Translations under genes and position numbers: made by a program
From: Bdellovibrionales bacterium RIFOXYD12_FULL_39_22
GTDB taxonomy: Bacteria > Bdellovibrionota > Bacteriovoracia > Bacteriovoracales > Bacteriovoracaceae
Assembly: GCA_001770205.1 (NCBI GenBank)
Contig: MEQL01000061.1
Span: 121,412 to 185,411, forward strand
Length of the DNA: 64,000 bases
Direction: 5' to 3'
The notes under the pieces: generated by a model
What the model was told of the DNA's origin: nothing
Databases searched by the model: none
What the model saw: the letters and a program-made list of their open reading frames with translations, nothing else
Part shown: one piece after another, positions 57,801 to 64,000 of the stretch
How positions within the stretch are numbered: position 1 is the stretch's first letter
How the letters are laid out: each line of letters starts with the position of its first letter

Positions 57801-58826
57801 TTTATGTCTAATTCTAGTGCCCTTGTTTCTGGGGATTTTGAGGCCAATGGGAAAAAACGCCCATATTATGTTTCAGGAAGAGTTTCTGTTTTATTTGCTG
57901 AATTGCTTGAAGATTTCTCGGAATTTTATAAACTTAAAATTGTAAATAAAACCCTGGACGGAATTCTTCCTACCGAAAGAGAGGAGGATAAACAGGCCTT
58001 TGTTGATTATAAAATTGATGTCAATTTTATGCGCGGTATTTCGTTTAAAAATAGTTATATTGATTCTCGTTTTTCCGGAGAAGGGGTACTAAAGGGAGAG
58101 GACGCTGACATGAGGTTTGTTGGTAATTTTGCCGCAATTAAAGAGACATCAAAGTTTAAGTTCAAGGGACATGAATTTAAAGTTTATGACGGGAATATAT
58201 TTTTTAGTGAAAACAAGGATAAGCAAGCTATAGAAGTGAAAATTAATAGTACTGGGCAAATTGGAAATTATAAAATAGCTCTTAATGTAGATGGCCGGCC
58301 GGAAAACCTATTATTGAAAATGGAATCTAATCCCCCTCTTTCACAAAATGACATTCTTTCCTTGCTGGCCCTTGGAGTTACAACTACGGCCAGTAAAAAT
58401 CTAGAAGAAAGTGATTTAAGCGCGGTAGCAACTTTGGGGCTTGGAAACTTGTTGGCCGATCAGCTGCAAATTAGTAAAAACATTGCTAATCCCCTGGGCC
58501 TTCAACTAACAGTTTCTCCCGAACTAGGAGAAGAGACAGACGAACAACAACTGCAAAATGTTTCCAGTAGTACAGATACAGCTTCTAAAATTCGCTCTAC
58601 GACGGTAGTTAAAATTAAAATGAATCTGGCAACTAATTTGGATTTATCCCTCTCTAGTACTGTTGGTGGTGCCACTGGCCAGAAACAAGAGATGCATATA
58701 GATTATGGTATTAATAAAAATATGTCGCTACAGGGAGTGTATGAATCAAAAAGTAGCGCAGACAACACCACAGAGACAACGAACTCTGCAGGGTTTGACT
58801 TAATATATAGAAAATCGTTCAAGTGA
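54840..58826 (+). CDS. tamB: Translocation and assembly module protein TamB (DUF490)
   Basis: Large periplasm-spanning protein with an N-terminal inner-membrane helix (FLIFAILVLSLFYGVWEF) and a very long beta-strand-rich body, 1328 residues. The C-terminal DUF490/TamB domain is seen from about residue 1000, including FKGHEFKVYDGNIFFSE and NPPLSQNDILSLLALG near 1165. TamB-type proteins work with an Omp85 protein and move lipids or outer-membrane proteins. TTG 54840 after AGGATAGGG is the only plausible start. The Omp85 gene follows after 10 bp. Confidence 0.92.
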   Translation: MKAGNKFFLIFAILVLSLFYGVWEFTQTSFFIGQIKDKVSQEVKKQSGISVAFDNFQLHFFPPKTVLQNVAFGDSKNKWSATFSTVSISFSPLDIFSSELVFDEIAGEAGTISVGQIKRDEKKKKNDNLYQSLSLLLPPAISKIKIKDTTIDFAGKPYAEIDKLFLLRSNNLFIAEAFASDIQYGQHQISTLRGKWHISPKEIKIISMEVGKHESIVAISGGIFDGKLDLKLSIDIELAKILRDYDIDPALISSATIKGEISVIGKLSAPTFRGKISVENLICDYLRMQNIKLTFFSDKNQNIWIDKLHGIFADGSISLLAPIKVFSKDRGDIVFPELSFDLKNMQTDVALHFLRKSFSNVVGKFTGRVFLAPRPEGLEVVIEKGSAIDNFRLLKHGSTKNILENERIGFDETQFFIDKNKKITMKVGLEIAQKKVVGTGVVSSDGIEIRANCADMDMNKFGPIVGKKILGTGPISVVITRNKETTLFTFNLKMEGFKVIGLDLGKTLAEITYNSTTNQLRINQGMISRGNCRYTLDGIFDFSAESNYNLRAKFDRCSADNSRAIFKHYLSGRFPTTERIDFTHSSNLSIKGNLHQSKISVNGKTHISRASIWGERINGVDANISYSNEQLEVTALDLRKGSGRVSGKFSWNFNNGLVDYDLAIRKIKLRESDLYQLLNLGHDGELAGVMVGRGARDGLEHRLELEIYNSTIGTTRVNNSRIKISGTNKKVLIEGNLLGDSIKLNSLLFLRSSEIKEKSTLHLEVNENEIKNLFGLFSAHNAIGANIRGQLKGFLDASFDLENPASLNVNSNITDFNWGAGATQFSLIAPANLAIKEGVIQKWYLKLKNQTGKDFIINSGQGDFKNEFRIFFDYNYNAELFSILSPQIAFAAGKVEGMAVFIGKKGGGQYHASAKGRNIDIRLKNIPNDFSMVNFNVVFDDKKIIFDNFSAKYGNGNVSASGRADFSQDLFSPAVDLNLSLRQVQVPFMSNSSALVSGDFEANGKKRPYYVSGRVSVLFAELLEDFSEFYKLKIVNKTLDGILPTEREEDKQAFVDYKIDVNFMRGISFKNSYIDSRFSGEGVLKGEDADMRFVGNFAAIKETSKFKFKGHEFKVYDGNIFFSENKDKQAIEVKINSTGQIGNYKIALNVDGRPENLLLKMESNPPLSQNDILSLLALGVTTTASKNLEESDLSAVATLGLGNLLADQLQISKNIANPLGLQLTVSPELGEETDEQQLQNVSSSTDTASKIRSTTVVKIKMNLATNLDLSLSSTVGGATGQKQEMHIDYGINKNMSLQGVYESKSSADNTTETTNSAGFDLIYRKSFK

Positions 58827-58836
58827 TATTAAACCA

Positions 58837-61695
58837 ATGGACGGCCATAAAAAATTATATTCAATCTGTAATTACTTCTTTTTAGCTGGTATTTTTCTTT
58901 TTAATTTTTCATGGGCCCTCGCAGCGTCTTCGGTGCTTCCCGTGACCTTATCATGCGAAGGAGGCGGCCAATGTCCTTTTTCTTTGGGACAACTGTTTCC
59001 TTTATCTCAACGATATAGCATTGAGGATGTGAGAAAAAAGCTTTCTGTTTTTATTTCCACAGACAAGTCGATAGCTCAATTTCGTTACGAGATATATTTT
59101 ACCGAGGAGAGGTATCAGGTTCGACTTTTTTATAAAGAGAAAAAACATATTAACAAGATTACGGTTGTTGGTGATGTTGATGTTGATCTTCTCGCAGTGA
59201 GGGCCGCCTTGCCATTTAAAGAGGGAGAGTACTTTCCAGATGGCCAAGAGATGCGCCAGGAGTCTCCTAAATATATAATCAAATATCTAAAGGGGTTGGG
59301 GATAAACGTTATTAATGTTTCCTGCGAAATAAGACCGATCAAAGGTGAAGAAGTTGAAATAATCTATATTATTGGAAATGCCAGAGAGATAATGGTTTCA
59401 GATATAATAATTCGAACGGACGTAGAAATTGATCTTTCGGCGGTAAAAAATACATTTTTACGCTTTAAGCATCATCCCTGGGATCAGGTTGAAATTGATA
59501 CAACAATTGCGCAAATTGCAAAAGATCTTTTTGAGCAAGGCCATTACGGTATAAAAATAACTTCCTATCAACAGATGGAGAATAATCACCACTTTGCCAA
59601 ATTGTTACTCTCTGTTGCTGTCGGAGATAAAATAACATTAAGTTTTTCTGGCAATAAAAAATTCTCTCGACAGGAGCTAATCTCTCATCTACACAAGGCC
59701 ATAATTGCTAATCAATTATCTTTTTCTGAGCAAAGCGCCCAGGTGGCAATTATTGATCTTTACGAAAGTGTTGGGATTTATAATACCAAGCTAACTTCCC
59801 ATGCGCTATTTGGAAGAGATTTAGAGGGGCGTAAAAACAAAAATATATATTTTTATATTACGGAAGGAAATCATATAAAGCTACCGCCACCATTGTTAAA
59901 AGGCGCAACACTTTTTTCTCGCAAGAAACTTGTTGAACTATACAATAAAACAGGGAGTGATTTGGTAAGGGCCGGAAACTTAGATAGAAAATTCTTGACA
60001 GATTTTTCACGAATTATACAGGAAGAATATGTTAAAAATGGTTTCTTATCAGCAGAAATATCGTCTCCTCTTATTTCGTTTTATGATAATGGCCAACGTG
60101 CCTCCGTGGAATATTCAATCAAGGAGGGGGTGCAAACGGTTGTAGAGGAAATAAATTTTTTAAACGTACCAAGGTGGCTGCGAAAAAAAATCATAAAACA
60201 GTTAACCAATATGCCAAGAAAAGCACTGGATGCCTCGGTCGTTTCTGCGGAATATCAGAAGGCCTTGGAGATTATAAAAAACAATGGATATCTTTTTGCC
60301 CAGATCTCAGATCGCTCAGTTCCGGAAATGGTTGATTATTCTTTGGACTATAAATTTGCTAGGCTCAATTATGACTTTTATCTTGGAAAAAGCGCTAAAT
60401 TTTTTGGTGCAAAAATTTTAGGGAGAGAGAAAACGCAAGAAGTTGTTATATTGCGGGAAATTTTATTTTCCCGCGGAGAAACAGTAACGGCAACGGCCCT
60501 GGAAGAACTTAAAAACAAGTTGCTTGCGCTAGGAATTTTTTCACATGTCTCAATCATGCCAGAAACAATTAATGAGAAAGAGGGCGAGGTAGAGGTGCTC
60601 TTAAAAATAACAGTTAAAGAGAGTGATGCAAAAATTATAGAATTGGCCCCTGGATTTAGAACAGATATCGGTTATAAACTATCATCTGCCTTTCTCGTAA
60701 ACAATGTTAATGGCCTCAATAGATCCTTTGCTCTTCGTTCACAAGTAAACCGCAGGGTAGATCTAACAGGACTGAATGAAGATAGACCACAAGGAAAAGA
60801 AAACCTTTTAGAATACAACATTGATCTTAGTTTCTCGGAGCCATATTTTCTTATTCGGGAGTTGAATTCTCAGGTGGAGTTTTCTACTTCTCGGAAGCGC
60901 TTTTATGCTTTTGATGCAGATATTCGCAAATTTTCCACTTCACTTTCTAAAACGATATTGGGACATGTTGATCTTGGCCTGCGTTATCAGTTAGAGGATT
61001 TTTCACAATTTAATGGTATAGAGGGGGATGATCAAAATAATAACGATTATTTTAGAATTGGAGGGATTGTTCCATCAATTGCCCTAGATTGGCGCGATGA
61101 TAAAATTAGAACAAAAAAGGGTGCCTATTTTTCACTGTCTTTAGAATTGTCAAATGCTGATTTTGGTTCACAAAACCAAAAAGATCGCGTTATTAATTTT
61201 AGCAAAATTATTTCACGAAATCGCTTCTATTTTCCGCTTGGGGATTGGGTTGTTGCGTCTTCTATTTCTCTCGGACGTGAAGATAACTTAGATCCAGATC
61301 ATTCTCGTAGCTATATTCCCTCCGTGAAGGTTTTTCGCATGGATGGAGTAGACTTGGTACGAGGTTTTTCTAGCGAAGAGATCAATCGCCTACCAAGCGG
61401 AAGTGATGTTGGTGAAGTGCGGGTAACAGATGAGGCCTATTTTGTTAACTACAAAATTGAACCTCGCTATGCGGCCAGTGATGCTATCATTGTTGCGTTA
61501 TTTTTGGATGCCGGCCGTGTCTATGTAAATCAATTTGATCCGCTATCAGTGCGTTCAGCGGCGGGGGCCAGCCTGAAAGTTTTAACGCCGATTGGGACTC
61601 TTGATTTTGATTATGGTATAAAGCTTGATCGTCGGCAAACAGGGGGAGAGGCGGAGAGCTTTGGCCGATTTCATCTCGCAATAGGCTTTTTTTAG
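58837..61695 (+). CDS. Omp85 family outer-membrane protein (TamA/BamA-like)
   Basis: The 952-residue protein has a signal peptide (FFLAGIFLFNFSWALAAS), a periplasmic part of several POTRA-like domains (about residues 60-600; e.g. INKITVVGDVDVDLLAVRAAL and ISLSF-type strand starts) and a C-terminal barrel with the Omp85 motif VDLVRGFSSEEIN near 845 and a terminal Phe-Phe. It is much longer than E. coli TamA (577) and longer than BamA (810), because of extra periplasmic sequence. Next to tamB it is best read as the TamA partner, but the family alone does not decide between TamA and BamA. Confidence 0.9.
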   Translation: MDGHKKLYSICNYFFLAGIFLFNFSWALAASSVLPVTLSCEGGGQCPFSLGQLFPLSQRYSIEDVRKKLSVFISTDKSIAQFRYEIYFTEERYQVRLFYKEKKHINKITVVGDVDVDLLAVRAALPFKEGEYFPDGQEMRQESPKYIIKYLKGLGINVINVSCEIRPIKGEEVEIIYIIGNAREIMVSDIIIRTDVEIDLSAVKNTFLRFKHHPWDQVEIDTTIAQIAKDLFEQGHYGIKITSYQQMENNHHFAKLLLSVAVGDKITLSFSGNKKFSRQELISHLHKAIIANQLSFSEQSAQVAIIDLYESVGIYNTKLTSHALFGRDLEGRKNKNIYFYITEGNHIKLPPPLLKGATLFSRKKLVELYNKTGSDLVRAGNLDRKFLTDFSRIIQEEYVKNGFLSAEISSPLISFYDNGQRASVEYSIKEGVQTVVEEINFLNVPRWLRKKIIKQLTNMPRKALDASVVSAEYQKALEIIKNNGYLFAQISDRSVPEMVDYSLDYKFARLNYDFYLGKSAKFFGAKILGREKTQEVVILREILFSRGETVTATALEELKNKLLALGIFSHVSIMPETINEKEGEVEVLLKITVKESDAKIIELAPGFRTDIGYKLSSAFLVNNVNGLNRSFALRSQVNRRVDLTGLNEDRPQGKENLLEYNIDLSFSEPYFLIRELNSQVEFSTSRKRFYAFDADIRKFSTSLSKTILGHVDLGLRYQLEDFSQFNGIEGDDQNNNDYFRIGGIVPSIALDWRDDKIRTKKGAYFSLSLELSNADFGSQNQKDRVINFSKIISRNRFYFPLGDWVVASSISLGREDNLDPDHSRSYIPSVKVFRMDGVDLVRGFSSEEINRLPSGSDVGEVRVTDEAYFVNYKIEPRYAASDAIIVALFLDAGRVYVNQFDPLSVRSAAGASLKVLTPIGTLDFDYGIKLDRRQTGGEAESFGRFHLAIGFF

Positions 61696-61760
61696 TTATT
61701 TTTTGCCTTTTCCAACAACATTCGGTGATTTTTGTAAAGATCTTTTTAAAAAGTTTGTTA

Positions 61761-61790
61761 TTGACTAGCGGCCCCCACATCCTATATAAC
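61761..61790 (+). promoter_or_regulatory. Sigma70 promoter for rplM-rpsI
   Basis: TTGACT (61761-61766) with TATATA at 61783 (16-bp spacer) or TATAAC at 61785-61790 (18 bp). It lies about 60 bases before the rplM start in the 155-bp gap after the Omp85 gene. Confidence 0.75.
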
Positions 61791-61850
61791 CACTCTCTAA
61801 ATTTGCTTTTTTTAAAAAATAGGTTTCTTTAATTAATTAGGCAGGTCATT

Positions 61851-62288
61851 ATGTATACTCAAAAATCGTTTGTTCTTAAACCAGCAGAAGCTCAAAAAAA
61901 ATGGTACCTAATTGATGGCAAAGACATGATTGTTGGCCGTCTAGCAACAGAAGTTGCACGAATTTTACGAGGAAAAATCAATCCTAAATTTACCCCCAAT
62001 ACTGATTCCGGTGATCATGTGATCGTTATTAATGCAGAGAAAGTTAAGTTCACAGGAAATAAGTGGGAAGATAAAAACTACAACTGGCACACAAACCACA
62101 TTGGTGGAATTAAAAAACGGACAGCAAAAGAGCAGCTGATTAAACATCCGGAACTAATTGTGTTAGAGGCAGTTAAAGGAATGCTCCCAAAAACTACGCT
62201 AGGAAGAAGTCAACTTACTAAGCTAAGAGTGGTTGTTGGGGAGTCGCACAATCATGAGGCACAGAAACCAGAAGTTTATAACATTTAA
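61851..62288 (+). CDS. rplM: 50S ribosomal protein L13
   Basis: Early-assembly protein of the large subunit, 145 residues. Conserved stretches are WYLIDGKDMIVGRLATEVARILRGK near residues 18-42, FTPNTDSGDHVIVINAEKV near 47-65, and GMLPKTTLGRSQLTKLRVVVG near 111-131. GGCAGG precedes the ATG. rpsI follows after 27 bp, the usual L13-S9 operon. Confidence 0.98.
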   Translation: MYTQKSFVLKPAEAQKKWYLIDGKDMIVGRLATEVARILRGKINPKFTPNTDSGDHVIVINAEKVKFTGNKWEDKNYNWHTNHIGGIKKRTAKEQLIKHPELIVLEAVKGMLPKTTLGRSQLTKLRVVVGESHNHEAQKPEVYNI

Positions 62289-62315
62289 TTATTAAACCTT
62301 TAGAGGAAGAAAGTT

Positions 62316-62720
62316 ATGGCAGTAAAAGGAAAAGTATACAAGGCCCATGCGGTGGGAAGAAGAAAGTGTGCGGTTGCACGCGTCTACATGTCAGAAGGCT
62401 CTGGAAAAATAACTATTAACAGACGGCCTGTTGATAACTATTTTGAAAAAGGAACTTCACAATATGTAGTTAATCAACCGCTTACCCTTTTAAACGCATC
62501 AGGAAATTATGATATCCTTGTTAATGTTAGAGGTGGTGGTACCACAGGACAAGCAGGTGCTGTTCGTTTGGGAATTTCGCGAGCACTATTAAAAATAGAC
62601 CCAACGCTTCGCCCGGCGCTAAAAAAGGCCGGATTTTTGAGCAGAGATGCAAGAAAAGTTGAACGGAAAAAATGTGGTATGTCTGGAGCAAGAAAAAGAT
62701 ACCAATTCTCTAAACGATAA
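62316..62720 (+). CDS. rpsI: 30S ribosomal protein S9
   Basis: Small-subunit protein whose C-terminal tail reaches the P-site tRNA. The 134-residue product has [22 protein letters not shown] near residues 14-35, the S9 signature [20 protein letters not shown] near 73-92, and the tail [19 protein letters not shown] precedes the ATG. A strong hairpin follows. Confidence 0.98.
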   Translation: MAVKGKVYKAHAVGRRKCAVARVYMSEGSGKITINRRPVDNYFEKGTSQYVVNQPLTLLNASGNYDILVNVRGGGTTGQAGAVRLGISRALLKIDPTLRPALKKAGFLSRDARKVERKKCGMSGARKRYQFSKR

Positions 62721-62743
62721 TTCAAAAAGAGAAATAATTCAAA

Positions 62744-62779
62744 AAAGGCCCACAGTAAGGAAACTTTCTGTGGGCCTTT
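62744..62779 (+). terminator. Intrinsic-type terminator after rpsI
   Basis: AAAGGCCCACAG (62744-62755) and CTGTGGGCCTTT (62768-62779) form a perfect 12-bp stem; inside, AAG-GAAA-CTT can add a short stem with a GAAA tetraloop. The following CTGTCTT is only weakly U-rich. A-rich sequence precedes it, so it may work in both directions. Confidence 0.8.
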
Positions 62780-62935
62780 CTGTCTTAGTTCTATAAACCA
62801 AAACAGTTGTGCCTAACAAAAACTAATGAAACCAATGTAATTGTTAAAAACCATCAAAAAATAAAGTTTATTTCATAAAATCCGACACGAAACTTAAATA
62901 GTTTTTAAACTAATATTCTTCGGAGAGGCGCAACG

Positions 62936-64000
62936 ATGAAAATATTTAATCGTCAGACCATAAAAAAGTTTCTGAAAAACCCCTGTCAACTCCTTCTGAT
63001 AACGATGATATTCGGAGTAACTCTAATTGTGTCCCCATCCTGTGTACCAGTTTCTAGGCTCGAGATGTCGGAAGACAGATCTCCCACTGCAACTACTCCA
63101 ACTGTGGATAATTCTATAAATCAAAATAACTCTGACTCTATAACCAGCCTCTTTTGGGATGCTCCCGTTGAAGGATTGACTGTTTTGCTCAAAGAGAGCG
63201 GAAAAACTGTTGTCACTGGCAAGCGTGGAGAATTTAGTTGTAAGCAGGGAACAGAGGTGGTTTTCAAAGTGGGAAAAGTTGTTCTTGGAAGTACAAGGTG
63301 TGCGGCCATAATCACTCCGATTGACTTGATTGTTAAAGACAAAAACTCTATGGCGAACGATGAATATACTCCTCTCGAAAAATATAATGAACTAACTTCA
63401 GCCGAGCAGCAAGCGGTAGTCAATATTGCTCGTCTTCTACATACAGTGATGAGTAATGATATTTCAACAAACGTAATGGTTATTAGCACAACCTCTGAAG
63501 AGCTATTAACTTATGGATTTACAGAAGCACTTGGGAACAGTTGGGACGAGGAAGTCGACTTTGAAAACCAGGTGACCATAGATAGTGCGTTGGAAGCAAT
63601 AAAAAACAAGCTTAGTGCACCAATATCGAAATATGAAATATCTTATGAAACAGCGGCAGAACATTTAGAGGCAAACCTAGCGTTTCTTTCAAACAAAGAT
63701 ACGATTATAGCGCTAAGTGTTTTTGAATTTTTTGAGACATTTTCCAGTTACAATATAACAGGAACAGCAAGCAATCTCCCGCTTTGCAATGAAAGTGATT
63801 GGAGTTATACAGAGGGCGAGTGCCAAACTGAATCCAACGGAAATAGTTTTATACAGGGCGTTTGGCGCAAAATTAGCGCATGTTCAGGGGATGTTGAGTA
63901 TCCCTCAATAATACAAATTCCGTGTACCGCAACGGCAATACCAACAAGTACACCAATTCCAACGGCAATACCAACAAGTACACCAATTCCAACGGCAATA
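62936..64000 (+). CDS. Putative lipoprotein with Pro/Thr repeat, open at the right edge
   Basis: An open frame of 355 codons runs from ATG 62936 (after GGAGAGGCG) to the end of the window without a stop. The N-terminus is basic then hydrophobic (LLLITMIFGVTLIV) and ends SPSC, a weak lipobox with Cys 36. Residues 60-150 include PVEGLTVLLKESGKTVVTG and IITPIDLIVKD, a beta-sandwich-like pattern seen in surface proteins; residues 150-280 are mainly helical. The last 23 residues begin an IPTSTPIPTA decapeptide repeat. Probably a surface or secreted protein; no function recognised. Confidence 0.8.
   Translation, partial: MKIFNRQTIKKFLKNPCQLLLITMIFGVTLIVSPSCVPVSRLEMSEDRSPTATTPTVDNSINQNNSDSITSLFWDAPVEGLTVLLKESGKTVVTGKRGEFSCKQGTEVVFKVGKVVLGSTRCAAIITPIDLIVKDKNSMANDEYTPLEKYNELTSAEQQAVVNIARLLHTVMSNDISTNVMVISTTSEELLTYGFTEALGNSWDEEVDFENQVTIDSALEAIKNKLSAPISKYEISYETAAEHLEANLAFLSNKDTIIALSVFEFFETFSSYNITGTASNLPLCNESDWSYTEGECQTESNGNSFIQGVWRKISACSGDVEYPSIIQIPCTATAIPTSTPIPTAIPTSTPIPTAI
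63931..64000 (+). repeat. 30-bp coding tandem repeat at the window edge
   Basis: AACGGCAATACCAACAAGTA starts the unit at 63931 and 63961, and a third copy begins at 63991 and is cut by the edge. The period is 30 bp, and the units visible are identical. It encodes Thr-Ala-Ile-Pro-Thr-Ser-Thr-Pro-Ile-Pro, a spacer-like stalk in the lipoprotein. Identical units suggest recent expansion; the copy number is not known. Confidence 0.9.

Overview
The window is about 64 kb of AT-rich bacterial chromosome with short gaps, many ATGA-type overlaps and a few convergent or divergent switches. Gene content and order point to a deltaproteobacterium-like member of the Bdellovibrionota/Bacteriovoracia type. 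This is an inference from three features: yidC-mnmE-mnmG-rsmG-parA-parB-bactofilin leading into an F1 ATP synthase operon with paired b'/b subunits; a Myxococcus/Bdellovibrio-style pilH-pilI-pilD-pilMNOPQ locus; and many secreted proteins with no recognisable family. The yidC...parAB block plus a parS site indicates proximity to the replication origin. No insertion sequences, prophage, CRISPR array or rRNA genes were seen.

Layout. 1-7.3 kb: yidC (cut by the left edge), mnmE, mnmG, rsmG with an embedded parS palindrome, parA, parB, bactofilin. 7.4-13.3 kb: atpF'(b')-F-H-A-G-D-C; the a and c subunit genes are absent. 13.3-21.2 kb: accessory envelope region with two small secreted proteins around a palindrome-rich gap, a 728-residue unknown anchored protein, a lytic transglycosylase and patatin pair, and a small HTH regulator with an outer-membrane protein. 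21.2-24.6 kb: ligA and radA. 24.6-27.5 kb: a DUF4143-type ATPase whose promoter is covered by a palindrome, a small secreted protein and a phosphatase-like lipoprotein. 27.6-37.6 kb: a membrane Fe-S oxidoreductase followed by three overlapping secreted proteins of unknown function, a further large secreted protein and a porin-like barrel. 37.7-42.6 kb: a bifunctional penicillin-binding protein, tRNA-Gln behind a good sigma70 promoter, prs, pth, ychF. 42.6-50.8 kb: type IV pilus machinery. 50.8-61.7 kb: a TPR protein, aroQ, efp, a second TPR protein, tamB and an Omp85 (TamA/BamA-like) gene. 61.8-62.8 kb: rplM-rpsI with promoter and terminator. 62.9 kb to the right edge: an open lipoprotein-like gene ending in a decapeptide tandem repeat.

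How they fit together. Much of the window serves the cell envelope: membrane insertion (YidC), wall synthesis and cleavage (PBP, MltD-like), outer-membrane assembly (TamB/Omp85), pili (PilH-PilQ) and energy (ATP synthase). The most unusual sequence-level signals are a palindromic element (GGTCCTATAGAACC and its near-complement) sitting in frame inside mnmE as a perfect 18-bp stem and again in the 728-residue gene; a promoter-covering palindrome upstream of the DUF4143 ATPase, which may be leaderless; a palindrome cluster between two small secreted-protein genes; an uncharacterised cluster of secreted proteins at 29.6-36.2 kb; and strong local over-representation of GGCC.
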